This document shows positions 16,348-25,439 of a stretch of 64,000 nucleotides of DNA, in pieces. How positions within the stretch are numbered: position 1 is the stretch's first letter; each line of letters opens with the position of its first letter. Position numbers and translations under genes: made by a program. The stretch comes from Bradyrhizobium sp. BR 10289 (GTDB taxonomy: Bacteria; Pseudomonadota; Alphaproteobacteria; Rhizobiales; Xanthobacteraceae), in contig NZ_JACOFR010000001.1 in the NCBI RefSeq assembly GCF_019455385.1, positions 617,500 through 681,499 of the forward strand. The letters are read 5' to 3'. The notes under the pieces are model-generated. The model saw only the letters and a program-made list of their open reading frames with translations. It was not told where the DNA came from and searched no databases.

Positions 16348-16959
16348 TTGTCTGACCGTTACGCCCCCAGCGCCGCCTCGCATTCTCCTCTCGCCGCCCT
16401 GATGTGGCCGACCCGTCCGGGTGAAGCGGTCGGCGCCTTGCGCGCCGTCGTGCTGGTAACGCTCGGCACCGCGCTGATGACGCTGTCGGCCAAGGTGAAC
16501 CTGCCGCTGCCCTACGTGCCCATGACGCTGCAGACGCTGGTCGTGCTGATGATCGGTGCGGCCTATGGCTGGCGCCTTGGCAGCGCAACCATGATCGCCT
16601 ACCTCGCCGAGGGCGCACTTGGCTTGCCGGTGTTTGCCGGCCCGGTCGGTGGAATCGCACCGTTGGTCGGCCCGACCGCCGGCTATCTCTATGGCTTCGT
16701 GCTGGCTGCCTGCATCACCGGCTGGCTTGCCGAGCGTGGCTGGGATCGCAATGTGGCGCTGCTGTTCGTGGCAATGGCGGTCGGCCACGTCGTCATTTTC
16801 ATCGCCGGTTTCGCCTGGCTGGCCTATGGCATCGGCCTTGGCGCGGACAAGGCCTGGCTGGTCGGCGTTGCGCCGTTCATCGCCGCCTCGCTGGTCAAGA
16901 ACGCGCTGGGCGCGGCGCTGATGCCGGCAGCTCGCCGGATCGTCGATCGCCGCGGGTAA
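16348..16959 (+). CDS. bioY: Biotin transporter BioY (S component)
   Basis: A 203-residue membrane protein with about six hydrophobic helices. The BioY signatures VNLPLPYVPMTLQTLVVLMIGAAYG and GALGLPVFAGPVGG (substrate pocket) are clear. BioY imports biotin either alone or with ECF modules; no EcfA/T genes adjoin it. A TTG at 16348 was chosen because GGAG (16338-16341) is six bases upstream and no ATG precedes the conserved region. It follows the aminotransferase by 33 bases, possibly in one unit. Confidence 0.93.
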   Translation: MSDRYAPSAASHSPLAALMWPTRPGEAVGALRAVVLVTLGTALMTLSAKVNLPLPYVPMTLQTLVVLMIGAAYGWRLGSATMIAYLAEGALGLPVFAGPVGGIAPLVGPTAGYLYGFVLAACITGWLAERGWDRNVALLFVAMAVGHVVIFIAGFAWLAYGIGLGADKAWLVGVAPFIAASLVKNALGAALMPAARRIVDRRG

Positions 16960-17043
16960 GGCGCGCCATTCCGAGCAGTTCCAATTGACAGGGCCGGCCA
17001 AGTTGATCTTGGCTGGCTCTCGCGTGTGAGGGGGAGTGAAACG

Positions 17044-18378
17044 ATGACGACGACAACGATGACGGGTGCGCCGGCAGCGCCGGTCGCAGCCAAGCCGTGG
17101 TACAAGGTTCTCTATGTCCAGGTGCTGATCGCGATCGTGCTCGGCGCCATTGTCGGCTGGCTCTGGCCGTCGGTTGCCACCAATGACTGGATCAAGGCGC
17201 TCGGCGACGGCTTCATCAAGCTGATCAAGATGGTGATCGCCCCGATCATCTTCTGCACCGTGGTCTCCGGCATCGCCCATATCCAGGACGCCAAGAAGGT
17301 CGGCCGCATCGGGGTCAAGGCGCTGGTCTATTTCGAGGTCGTCTCGACCTTTGCGCTGGTGATCGGCCTTCTTGTTGGCAACCTCGTCAGGCCCGGTGCT
17401 GGTTTCGGCAGCGCCGCTGCCAACGCGCAGGCGGTTGCCAATTATGCCAAGCAGGCCGAGGGCCAGAAGTCGGTCGATTTCATCCTGCACATCATTCCCG
17501 ACACCGTGGTCGGCGCCTTCGCGCAAGGTGAGATCCTGCAGGTGCTGCTGTTCTCGGTGCTGTTCGGCTTCGCTATCATGGGCCTCGGCGAGCGCGGCCA
17601 TGTGATCCGAAGCTTCATCGACGACGCCGCGCATGCGGTGTTCGGCGTGATCTCGATCGTGATGCGCGCCGCGCCGGTCGGTGCGTTCGGTGCGATGGCC
17701 TTCACCATCGGCAAGTTCGGCACCGGCGCGATCCTCAATTTGATGGGGCTGATTGCGACGTTCTATTTGACCGCGGCGCTGTTCGTGTTCGTGGTGCTCG
17801 GGATCATCGCGCGGCTTGCCGGCTTCTCGATCTTCAAGTTCCTGGCCTACATCAAGGACGAGCTGCTGATCGTGCTCGGCACCTCGTCGTCGGAAAGCGC
17901 GCTGCCATCCCTGATGGAGAAGCTCGAGCGTCTCGGCTGCTCCAAATCGGTGGTCGGCCTCGTGGTGCCCACGGGCTATTCGTTCAACCTCGACGGCACA
18001 AACATCTACATGACGCTGGCGACGCTGTTCATCGCGCAGGCGCTCGGCTTCGATCTCACCTTTGGCCAGCAGCTGACCATCCTGGTTGTGGCGATGCTGA
18101 CCTCGAAGGGCGCCTCCGGCATCACCGGCGCGGGCTTCATCACGCTGGCGGCGACGCTGGCCGTGGTCGATCCGCGGCTCGTGCCGGGCATGGCGATCGT
18201 GCTCGGCATCGACAAGTTCATGAGCGAGTGCCGCGCGCTGACCAATCTGTGCGGCAACGGCGTCGCCTGCGTGATCGTCGCCTGGTGGGAGGGCGAGCTC
18301 GATCGCGACAAGCTCACCCAGCGGCTCAATCAGCAGATCGATCCGACCGACATGGAAACGGCGCTGACGACGGACTGA
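17044..18378 (+). CDS. dctA: C4-dicarboxylate:H+/Na+ symporter DctA
   Basis: A 444-residue DAACS-family carrier importing succinate, fumarate and malate, the main carbon sources of bacteroids. Diagnostic stretches are [25 protein letters not shown], the re-entrant hairpin [37 protein letters not shown], and the tail [19 protein letters not shown]. The ATG at 17044 has a strong GGGGGAG ribosome binding site; an in-frame GTG six codons upstream lacks one. No sigma-54 -24/-12 promoter was recognised, and no DctBD genes are adjacent, so regulation is unclear. Confidence 0.95.
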   Translation: MTTTTMTGAPAAPVAAKPWYKVLYVQVLIAIVLGAIVGWLWPSVATNDWIKALGDGFIKLIKMVIAPIIFCTVVSGIAHIQDAKKVGRIGVKALVYFEVVSTFALVIGLLVGNLVRPGAGFGSAAANAQAVANYAKQAEGQKSVDFILHIIPDTVVGAFAQGEILQVLLFSVLFGFAIMGLGERGHVIRSFIDDAAHAVFGVISIVMRAAPVGAFGAMAFTIGKFGTGAILNLMGLIATFYLTAALFVFVVLGIIARLAGFSIFKFLAYIKDELLIVLGTSSSESALPSLMEKLERLGCSKSVVGLVVPTGYSFNLDGTNIYMTLATLFIAQALGFDLTFGQQLTILVVAMLTSKGASGITGAGFITLAATLAVVDPRLVPGMAIVLGIDKFMSECRALTNLCGNGVACVIVAWWEGELDRDKLTQRLNQQIDPTDMETALTTD

Positions 18379-18389
18379 TCATATCAGTT

Positions 18390-18534
18390 CCGTCATCCTG
18401 AGGTGCGAGTGATGGGGCGCTCGGCGCCCCATCAGGAGCCTCGAAGGATGCACGGCCGGGATGCAGCCAGGTGGTGAAAGCCGGGCCGTCGCCCTTCGAG
18501 GCTCGCCGAAAAGGCGAGCACCTCAGGGTGACGG
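18390..18534. repeat. Compound palindromic repeat (CGTCATCCTGAGGTGC family)
   Basis: Nested dyads between the convergent dctA and SDR genes. The outer 17-base arms are at 18390-18406 and 18518-18534 (one mismatch). A perfect 10-base stem with a 3-base loop, GATGGGGCGC-tcg-GCGCCCCATC, is at 18411-18433. Perfect 12-base arms GAGCCTCGAAGG (18436-18447) and CCTTCGAGGCTC (18493-18504) lie inside. The outer motif resembles a dispersed Bradyrhizobium/Rhodopseudomonas repeat and may also terminate both transcripts. Confidence 0.75.
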
Positions 18535-19407
18535 GGAAAAATAATAGGGCTGGTCGAGATCCTCGATCAGCCCTTTTTCTTTGGGCTCCCAGCCGAGGGC
18601 CGCGCGAGTCTTCGCGCTCGAGGTCGGAACGTCGATGCCGGCAAATCGCGCGAACCAGCCGAAATGCGCCTCGGCCTCGTCCGGGGATTTCGAGACCACG
18701 GGTACGCCGAGCCTCTTGCCGATCAACTCCGCGATCGTCTTGAACGGCACGCCTTCCTCCGCGATCGCGTGATAGTGCTTCATGGTTGCGCCTTGCTCCA
18801 GCGCGAGACGATAGACGCGCGCGGCATCATGACGGTGCGCGGCCGGCCAACGGTTCATGCCGTCGCCGATGTAGGCGGCAACGCCTTTCTCGCGCGCGAT
18901 GTTGATCAGGATCGGGACGAAGCCGTGATCGCCTTCGCCGTGCGTCGACGGCGGAAGCCGAACCGCAGCGGCACGGACGCCTGCGAGCGACAGCGCGGTC
19001 GATTCCGACACGCGCGGAAAGTGATGCGACGCCACATCGTCCTCGGTCGCGAGGCGGCCAGGCGCGAGCAGGGCGACGCCCGACGTGACGATCAGCGGAC
19101 GCTCGCTGCCCTTGAGCTCTTCGCCGAGTGCGAGGATGGCGCGGCGGTCGAGCTCGCAATTGTCCAGAAATTTCGAGAAGTCGTGGTTGAAGCCGAGATG
19201 CAGCACGCCGTCGGAGGCGGCCGCGCCGCTGCGCAGGGACGCATGATCTTCCAGTGATCCGCGATGGATCTCGGCGCCAAGTGCCGCGAGCGTCGCGGCG
19301 CCCGCATCAGAGCGGGCAAGGCCGGTGACGCGATGGCCGGCGGCGATGAGCTCTCGAACCACGGCTGAGCCGACAAAGCCGGTGGCACCGGTGACGAAAA
19401 CACGCAT
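18523..19407 (-). CDS. SDR/NAD(P)-dependent epimerase-like oxidoreductase
   Basis: A 294-residue extended-type SDR with the Rossmann motif [12 protein letters not shown] at the N-terminus, acidic loop [12 protein letters not shown] and central [10 protein letters not shown]. The canonical YxxxK catalytic pair is not visible: the expected region reads [21 protein letters not shown]. It is therefore an atypical SDR of the type often annotated as NAD-dependent epimerase/dehydratase. The ATG at 19407 has GGAG seven bases upstream; an ATG two codons earlier is too close to it. It is divergent from a MmyB-type regulator that probably represses it. The final codons overlap the dispersed repeat. Confidence 0.85.
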   Translation of the reverse strand: MRVFVTGATGFVGSAVVRELIAAGHRVTGLARSDAGAATLAALGAEIHRGSLEDHASLRSGAAASDGVLHLGFNHDFSKFLDNCELDRRAILALGEELKGSERPLIVTSGVALLAPGRLATEDDVASHHFPRVSESTALSLAGVRAAAVRLPPSTHGEGDHGFVPILINIAREKGVAAYIGDGMNRWPAAHRHDAARVYRLALEQGATMKHYHAIAEEGVPFKTIAELIGKRLGVPVVSKSPDEAEAHFGWFARFAGIDVPTSSAKTRAALGWEPKEKGLIEDLDQPYYFSPSP

Positions 19408-19453
19408 GAGCATTCTCCAGAGGGGTTGGTGGAGACGACCATCTGCGCTAGGG

Positions 19454-19490
19454 TTATCCGGGTAAAGTAGTGAAATTATCAGGGTATAAT
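19454..19490. promoter_or_regulatory. Candidate operator direct repeats and -10 box for the HTH regulator
   Basis: TTATCCGGGTA (19454-19464) and TTATCAGGGTA (19476-19486) match at 10 of 11 bases and are spaced 22 bases, two helical turns. The second runs into a perfect TATAAT (19485-19490) just ahead of the regulator ATG at 19501. The layout fits autorepression plus control of the divergent SDR gene. Confidence 0.5.
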
Positions 19491-19500
19491 AGCTAACAGC

Positions 19501-20334
19501 ATGAGTCAGACGGCCGCCGATAACCTGCTCGGGATCTATTTGAAGGACCGGCGCACCCGGCTCGATGCCGCCGCGTTCGGCTTCGGCGGCAGCCGCCGGC
19601 GCACGCCGGGGCTGCGCCGCGAGGAAGTGGCACAGCGGGCCAATATCAGCCCGACCTGGTACACGTGGCTGGAGCAGGGCCGGGGCGGGGCGCCCTCCGC
19701 CGACGTGCTCGACCGGATCGCCCGCGCCTTGATGCTGACCGACGTCGAGCGCGAGCATCTATTCCTGATCGGGCTCGGCCGCCCTCCCGAGGTTCGCTAC
19801 CAGGCCAGCGAGGGCGTCTCGCCGCGGCTGCAGCGCGTGCTCGATGCACTGGAGACCAGCCCCGCCATCATCAGGACCGTGACCTGGGACGTCGTGGCCT
19901 GGAATCGTGCGGCCACGATGGTGCTGACCGACTACTCAAAGCTTCTGCCGGAACGGCGCAACATCCTGCGCCTGATCTTCTGCGAGCCGCACGTGCGGGC
20001 CGCGCAATATGATTGGACCAGCGTCGCCCGCTTCGTCGTCGCGGCGTTCCGGGCGGACGTGGTGCGTGCCGGTGCGGTCTCGCATGTCACCGAATTCGTC
20101 GACGAACTCTGCCGTATCAGTCCCGACTTTGCGAAGCTGTGGGCTGACAACGACGTCCGCAGCTATGGCGAGGGCGTCAAGCATCTGCGCCACCCCGTGC
20201 TCGGGCCGATCGCGTTCGAATATTCGGCCTTCGCCGTCGACGGTCGTCCCGATCTCGGCATGGTGGTCTATAACCCGGCGACGCGAGAGGATGCCCAGCG
20301 CATCAAGGCCGCGCTTGCCGAGCACGCCGACTGA
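19501..20334 (+). CDS. XRE-type helix-turn-helix regulator with MmyB-like ligand domain
   Basis: A 277-residue regulator. Residues about 8-85 form an XRE HTH ([27 protein letters not shown]). Residues about 100-275 form the MmyB-like PAS-type ligand-binding domain ([29 protein letters not shown]). This architecture commonly controls a divergently transcribed oxidoreductase, here the SDR gene. The ATG lies about 10 bases after a TATAAT box and has no Shine-Dalgarno, so the mRNA may be nearly leaderless. Fatty acids or flavonoid-type ligands have been proposed for relatives; none is shown here. Confidence 0.9.
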   Translation: MSQTAADNLLGIYLKDRRTRLDAAAFGFGGSRRRTPGLRREEVAQRANISPTWYTWLEQGRGGAPSADVLDRIARALMLTDVEREHLFLIGLGRPPEVRYQASEGVSPRLQRVLDALETSPAIIRTVTWDVVAWNRAATMVLTDYSKLLPERRNILRLIFCEPHVRAAQYDWTSVARFVVAAFRADVVRAGAVSHVTEFVDELCRISPDFAKLWADNDVRSYGEGVKHLRHPVLGPIAFEYSAFAVDGRPDLGMVVYNPATREDAQRIKAALAEHAD

Positions 20335-20393
20335 CGGATTCCGCGACCTCGCACGTTTAACCCCCATCTCGGACGTCGAAGGGATGGGGCATC

Positions 20394-22478
20394 GTGGGCA
20401 ATGAGGCTGTGAATCCGACCATGTGGCAGGCCGCGGAGCACTTTGCGGCGGGGCGGCCGAACGAGGCGGATGCGCTCTGCGCGGAGGTGTTGAAGGTCGA
20501 CCCCGATCACGTGCCGGCGCTGCATCTGGCTGCGGTAGCCGCTTTCGTCACCGAACGCGCGAGCGAGGGCGCCGCGCTGCTCGGCCGGATCTTCGAGATC
20601 GATGCCGACCACGCGCCGGCGCTCGTGACGCTCGGCGATGCGCTCGCCGTGAAGGGCGAGCAGGAGGGGGCGGTGGCCGCGTTCCGGCGCGCGCTGGTGC
20701 GGCGGCCGGACGATGCCGGCCTGCACAACAAGCTCGGCGTCGCGCTCGGTGAACTCTCGCGCTTCGACGAGGCCGAGGCCGCCTATCGGCGCGCGCTGGC
20801 GTTCGATGCGCATCTGACGCGGGCCTGCTTCAACCTCGCCGTCGCGCTCGCCGGGCAGGGGCGGCTCACTGAAGCCGAGGAGGCCTACCGCGCGGTGATT
20901 GCGCGCGAGCCGAACTATCGCGGCGTCTGGCTCAACCTCGGCAATGTCCTGGTCGACCAGAAAAGGCTCTGCGAGGCGGAGACCGCCTATCGGCGCGGGC
21001 TGGTCGAGGATCCCGATGATCCCGGGCTGCTCTGCAATCTCGGCGCCGTGCTCTATCGGCAAGGCTTGCTCGAAGGAGCCATCGTCCAGTACCGTCGCGC
21101 GATCGCGCTCGCGCCTGATAATGCGACGGCGCTGCGCCTGCTCGGTCTCGTCCTGCATGAGGCCGGTCAATTGCTGGAAGCCGCCGCGATCTACCGGCGG
21201 TGCTTTGCGCTGGATGCCTCGGATCATGTGATCGCCAGCAATCTCGGCGCCTGTCTCTCCGAGCTCGGCGAGCTCGACGAGGCAATCTCGGCCTGCGAGC
21301 ACGCGCTGCTGCTGAAGCCTGATCACGCCCCGGCTTGGACCAATCTCGGCATCATCTTCGAGAAGCAGGAGCGCATCGATGAGGCGGTTGCCGCGCATCG
21401 CTGTGCGGTGGTGGCCGACCCTGATTATGCCAAGGGCCACGCCAATCTGGCGGTCGCTCTGCGTAATGCCGGGGAGATCGACGAGGCGCTCGCGGTCTCG
21501 CATCGCGCCATCGCGCTCGATCCGGAGCAGCCGCTGGCGCAATACAACCACGCCCATTTCCTGCTGATGAACGGCGATCTCGCCGGCGGCTTCGAGGCCT
21601 ATCGCTGGCGGCGCAAATGCAGGACGCTGTCGGACGGCGATCCCACCTTCACCGAGCCGGAATGGCGGGGCGAGCCGCTTCAGGGACGCACCGTGCTGCT
21701 GTTTGCCGAATACGGGCTCGGCGATGCCCTGCATTTCGTGCGCTATGTGCCAATGGTGACGGCCATGGGCGGCAAGACCATCTTGCAGGTGCAGCCCGCG
21801 CTCGCCGGGCTGCTGCGGCAGCTGCCTGACGTCACCGTGATCCCGCGCGGCGAGACACTGCCGGCGTTCGATCTGCAACTGCCGCTGATGAGCCTGCCGC
21901 GCGTGTTCGGCACCACGCTCGACACCATTCCGGCCGATATTCCTTACCTGCATCCCGATCCGGCAAAGCTGGCCCGCTGGCGTGCGGCGCTTGCGGACGT
22001 GACCGCGCTGAAGGTCGGCGTGGTCTGGGCTGGCAACGCCAGGCACAAGGGCGACCGCCAGCGCTCGCTATCGGCTGAGGCGGTACTGCCGCGCCTTGTG
22101 ATGCCGGGTGTGCAGCTCTATTCCCTGCAAAAGGAGCCGCGGCCCGGGGATGGCGAGGTGCTGGCGGCGCTCGGGACGGACATCATCGATCTGGCACCCG
22201 CGCTCGGCGATTTCGCCGACACGGCTGCAGCGGTCGCGGCGCTCGATCTCGTCATCGCCGTCGACACGTCGGTTGCGCATCTTGCCGGCGCACTGGGGCG
22301 CCCGGTGTGGATGCTGACGCCTTATGCGCTCGACTGGCGCTGGCTGCGCGATCGCGAGGACAGCCCGTGGTACCCGACCATGCGCCTGTTCCGGCAACGC
22401 GCCCCGCGTGAATGGGACGATCCGCTGATGCGGATCTCCGCCGCGCTCGCGGTGCTCGCCGCGAAGGCGGAGAGTTAA
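20394..22478 (+). CDS. TPR-repeat protein with C-terminal GT9-like glycosyltransferase domain
   Basis: A 694-residue protein. Residues about 8-390 hold roughly eleven 34-residue tetratricopeptide repeats (recurring A..A...Y.RAL..DP pattern). Residues about 420-690 resemble heptosyltransferase/GT9 folds (LFAEYGLGDALHFVRYVP, VGVVWAGNARHKGDRQRSLS, DLVIAVDTSVAHLAGALGRPVWML). Such TPR-glycosyltransferases are widespread in Bradyrhizobium-like genomes and may glycosylate proteins or the envelope; substrates are unknown. GTG at 20394 was chosen, with GGGG upstream. Its stop overlaps the convergent dehydrogenase stop in a shared TTAA. Confidence 0.88.
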   Translation: MGNEAVNPTMWQAAEHFAAGRPNEADALCAEVLKVDPDHVPALHLAAVAAFVTERASEGAALLGRIFEIDADHAPALVTLGDALAVKGEQEGAVAAFRRALVRRPDDAGLHNKLGVALGELSRFDEAEAAYRRALAFDAHLTRACFNLAVALAGQGRLTEAEEAYRAVIAREPNYRGVWLNLGNVLVDQKRLCEAETAYRRGLVEDPDDPGLLCNLGAVLYRQGLLEGAIVQYRRAIALAPDNATALRLLGLVLHEAGQLLEAAAIYRRCFALDASDHVIASNLGACLSELGELDEAISACEHALLLKPDHAPAWTNLGIIFEKQERIDEAVAAHRCAVVADPDYAKGHANLAVALRNAGEIDEALAVSHRAIALDPEQPLAQYNHAHFLLMNGDLAGGFEAYRWRRKCRTLSDGDPTFTEPEWRGEPLQGRTVLLFAEYGLGDALHFVRYVPMVTAMGGKTILQVQPALAGLLRQLPDVTVIPRGETLPAFDLQLPLMSLPRVFGTTLDTIPADIPYLHPDPAKLARWRAALADVTALKVGVVWAGNARHKGDRQRSLSAEAVLPRLVMPGVQLYSLQKEPRPGDGEVLAALGTDIIDLAPALGDFADTAAAVAALDLVIAVDTSVAHLAGALGRPVWMLTPYALDWRWLRDREDSPWYPTMRLFRQRAPREWDDPLMRISAALAVLAAKAES

Positions 22479-23707
22479 AACCGCTCCGGCCGATACGGCG
22501 CCGGGTCGATCGACGGCGTCTCGCCGTTCATGATCTCCGCGAGCAGGCGCCCCGTTGCGGGTCCCAGCGTGAAGCCCTGATGGCCGTGGCCAAAATTCAT
22601 CCAGAGGCCGGGATGGCGCGGGGCGCGGCCGAGCACGGGCAGCATGTCGGGCGTGCAAGGTCGGGTGCCGAACCACGGGTCGGGCTCGGCGCGCTTGCCG
22701 AGATCGATCAGTTCGCGGGCGGAGGCTTCGGCGCTGGCGAGCTGGATCGGTGTTGCGAGCGCGTCCGGCCCGGTCAGCTCGGCGCCGGTGGTGATGCGGA
22801 TGCCCTTGGCCATCGGGCCCATGGCGTAGCCGTTGCCTTTGTCGACCAACGGCAGATCGAGCGAAGCGCCGCCGCTGTAATGCATGTGATAGCCGCGCTT
22901 GCGCACCAGTGGGATGCGATAGCCGAACTTGTAGAGCAGATCCGGCGACCACGGCCCCAGCGTGACGACGGCGTTGGCGGCGTCGATGCGGCCCTGGTCG
23001 GTGTCGACCGACCAGCCGGTTGCGGTCTGCTGCAGCGACTGCGCATCGCCGAGCACGATCGTGCCACCGAGGCGCTGGAACAGCTCGGCATAGGCAGTCA
23101 CGAGCGCGCCGGGATCGGACACGGTCCAGGTGTCGAGCCAATGGATCGCGCCGGGGAGATCGTCGCGCAGGATCGGCTCGGCTTTCGTCAGCTCGCTGCC
23201 CGACAGCACGCGATAATTCACGCCGAACTCGTGCTTGTCTTCCTCCGCGGCCTTGATCGACTGATCCAGCGCAGCGGCGTCCCGATAGAGCGCCCGGTAG
23301 CCGGCGCGGCGGATCAGATTGTCGGCATGGGCTTCGCGAATGAGGATGTCGTGCTCGGGCGTCGCATAGGCGATCAGGCGCGCCCAGCCGACGATCGCCT
23401 CACGATGCCGCTTCGGCGCCGAATGCCACCAGTAGCGCAGCAGCGGCTCAATATGGCGATGGAGCGAGGAGAAGCTGTAGCGCACGTCGTTGGTGCGACC
23501 GGTCGCGATCTTCAGGAGCGAGGCGAGGTCACGCGGCATCGGATAGGGGCGCACCGCCTCGGCCTGGATCATGCCCGCATTGCCGTAGCTGGTCTCGCGG
23601 CCGGGCTCCCTGCGATCGACCAGCGTGACGGCCCAGCCGCGCCGCTGCAGATGCAGCGCCGCACCGACACCGACCATGCCGCCGCCGAGAATGATTGCGC
23701 TTTGCAT
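22475..23707 (-). CDS. DadA-like FAD-dependent D-amino acid dehydrogenase
   Basis: A 410-residue FAD oxidoreductase of the DAO/DadA family. The N-terminal dinucleotide-binding motif is IILGGGMVGVGAALHLQRRG with an acidic residue after beta2 (LVDRRE). The substrate region GRETSYGNAGMIQAEAVRPYPMP and the C-terminal FAD contact FGHGHQGFTLGPATGR match D-amino acid dehydrogenases, which deaminate D-amino acids into the quinone pool. It lies 27 bases downstream of the amidase gene, so the two are probably one operon; the amidase product may be its substrate. Confidence 0.9.
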   Translation of the reverse strand: MQSAIILGGGMVGVGAALHLQRRGWAVTLVDRREPGRETSYGNAGMIQAEAVRPYPMPRDLASLLKIATGRTNDVRYSFSSLHRHIEPLLRYWWHSAPKRHREAIVGWARLIAYATPEHDILIREAHADNLIRRAGYRALYRDAAALDQSIKAAEEDKHEFGVNYRVLSGSELTKAEPILRDDLPGAIHWLDTWTVSDPGALVTAYAELFQRLGGTIVLGDAQSLQQTATGWSVDTDQGRIDAANAVVTLGPWSPDLLYKFGYRIPLVRKRGYHMHYSGGASLDLPLVDKGNGYAMGPMAKGIRITTGAELTGPDALATPIQLASAEASARELIDLGKRAEPDPWFGTRPCTPDMLPVLGRAPRHPGLWMNFGHGHQGFTLGPATGRLLAEIMNGETPSIDPAPYRPERF

Positions 23708-23734
23708 CGGCAGAATTCTCCTGTCAGGCCTGGG

Positions 23735-25231
23735 TCATTCCCAGGCGAGAAAATCGGGCGCGGCCGACAGCGGCGGCGCAACAGCGAGCCGTGCCAGGTC
23801 AGGCACCGGACGGCACAATTGCCGATCGTTCGCGAACGCGGCTTCGATGCTCGCGGCAACCGAGAGCACGATGGCATCGCCACCGCGCGGGCCGACGATC
23901 TGGAGGCCGAAGGGCAGGCCGGCTTCATCGCGGCCGAGCGGAATGCTGATCGCGGGGTGGCCGGGAAGCGTGACGGCGTAAGCGAGCGCGAGCCAGTGGA
24001 AATAGGATTTGGTCGGCACGCCGTCGATCTCGGCAGGGTAAAGCTCCGACCACGGCCGCGGGCTCAGCGTGATGGTCGGGCTGATCAGCACGTCGCAACC
24101 GGCGAAGAAGGTCTGCCAGGCGCGGTAGATCCGCGTCTGCGTCGTGGACGCGCGGGCCTGGTCCTCAAGCGAATAGGACAGGCCTTCCTCGACATTGGCG
24201 CGGACGTTGGGGCCGAGCATCTCGGGACGCTCTTTGTAGTTCTTGCCGTGCGTCGCCAGGAACATGCCGGCGCGCAGCACGGCGAAGGCATCGTCCGCGC
24301 CGGTGCAGTCGGGCGAGGCCTCGCGGCTGTCTGCGAATAGCGGCGCGAGCTTGTTCACGCGATTGCGGAACACGCGGCGGATCGCCTGCTCGGTCGGCGC
24401 GAAGCCGAAATCTTCGGTGAAAGCCAGACGCAGCTTGCCGAGCTCTGCGGGGTGCGGGTTCGCCCAGCGCTCGGCGCGGCCACGCACGGGCTCGCCGGGC
24501 AGGGTGTAGGCGAGGGGATCGCGGGCATCGTCGCTCGCCATCACCGAGAGCATCAGTGCGGCATCAGTGACATTGCGCGCCATCGGCCCGTCGGTCGACA
24601 GGTTCGACCAGCCGAAGATGCGCTTCTCGCTGGGCACGAGGCCGTAAGAGGGACGCATGCCGACGACGCCGGAGAAGCCGGCGGGATTGCGCAAGGAGCC
24701 GCCGGTGTCGGAGCCCGAGGCGAGCGGGGCCATGCCGCAGGCGAGCGCGACCGCCGAGCCGCCAGAGGAGCCGGCGGCCGAGCGCATGGGATCGAACGGA
24801 TTGCCGGTGGCACCGAACACGGGGTTGCGGGTGTTGCCGCCGGCCGCCCATTCCGGCGTGTTGGTCTTGCCGAAGATGACGGCGCCGGCCGCGCGTAAGC
24901 GCGCGACCGAACCCTGGTCCGCGGCCGGAACGTTGTCGCGCAGGATGGGGCTGCCATAGGTGGAGCGCATCCCGGCGGTGTCCTGGGTGTCCTTGATGAG
25001 GACCGGAAGCCCGTGCAGCGCGCCGCGATCCTCGCCGCGCAGGATGGCTGCTTCGGCGGCGTTTGCCGCGGCGCGCGCGCCCGGCTCGTCCAGCGTGACG
25101 ACGGCGTTGACGGCAGGATTAACGGCAGCGATCCGGGACAGGCAGGCGTCCAGCAGCTCGACAGGCGAGATCGCCTTGGTGGCTAGCAGGCGGCGTAGCT
25201 CAACGGCGCTGGAATCGCACAGGTCGGACAA
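23735..25231 (-). CDS. Amidase signature family hydrolase
   Basis: A 498-residue amidase with the Ser-cisSer-Lys triad: Lys80 in LPVLIKDTQDTAG, cis-Ser155 in SAAGSSGGSA, and nucleophile Ser179 in SGSDTGGSLRNPAG. It hydrolyses an amide bond; the substrate is unknown. A TTG at 25231 was chosen because the conserved N-terminus (SDLCDSSAVELRRLL) starts there. The upstream ATGs at 25315 and 25324 would read through dyads that look like operator DNA, though they cannot be excluded. It is divergent from an XRE-cupin regulator and upstream of the DadA-like gene. Confidence 0.88.
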   Translation of the reverse strand: MSDLCDSSAVELRRLLATKAISPVELLDACLSRIAAVNPAVNAVVTLDEPGARAAANAAEAAILRGEDRGALHGLPVLIKDTQDTAGMRSTYGSPILRDNVPAADQGSVARLRAAGAVIFGKTNTPEWAAGGNTRNPVFGATGNPFDPMRSAAGSSGGSAVALACGMAPLASGSDTGGSLRNPAGFSGVVGMRPSYGLVPSEKRIFGWSNLSTDGPMARNVTDAALMLSVMASDDARDPLAYTLPGEPVRGRAERWANPHPAELGKLRLAFTEDFGFAPTEQAIRRVFRNRVNKLAPLFADSREASPDCTGADDAFAVLRAGMFLATHGKNYKERPEMLGPNVRANVEEGLSYSLEDQARASTTQTRIYRAWQTFFAGCDVLISPTITLSPRPWSELYPAEIDGVPTKSYFHWLALAYAVTLPGHPAISIPLGRDEAGLPFGLQIVGPRGGDAIVLSVAASIEAAFANDRQLCRPVPDLARLAVAPPLSAAPDFLAWE

Positions 25232-25242
25232 GGCCCCATCCC

Positions 25243-25331
25243 TTTCAGAATATGAAAACGATTTAGCATATCGGAAAGTGAGGAACACGCACCAATAATC
25301 GTCAAATCGGAGCATTTCGTGCATAAATGCT
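25243..25331. promoter_or_regulatory. Two dyads in the amidase/XRE-cupin divergent region
   Basis: TTTCA-N5-TGAAA (25243-25257) and AGCATTT-N7-AAATGCT (25311-25331) are perfect inverted repeats in the 208-base gap between divergent genes. Either could be the operator of the XRE-cupin regulator; the first lies just upstream of the chosen amidase start. Binding is inferred only from position and symmetry. Confidence 0.42.
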
Positions 25332-25439
25332 GCTCGATTGCCTGTCCGCTGGTCTGGTGGGTTCCATCCGATCGATTTAGCCCGAAAAGATTAGATCGAT
25401 AGGCCAACAAATTTTCAGGCGCCGTGATAACATTGCTCC

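Noticed and set aside
15487..17634. A 715-codon open frame on the minus strand
   Set aside because: It is antisense to the aminotransferase, bioY and dctA genes, has His/Arg/Asp-rich low-complexity content and no domain; it is a GC-rich shadow frame.
20268..22046. A 592-codon minus-strand frame opposite the TPR gene
   Set aside because: Repetitive composition mirrors the TPR codons, with no start signal or recognisable domain.
25232..25324. Amidase start at ATG 25324 or 25315
   Set aside because: It would place operator-like dyads inside coding sequence and adds residues absent from the typical amidase N-terminus; TTG 25231 is favoured but not proven.
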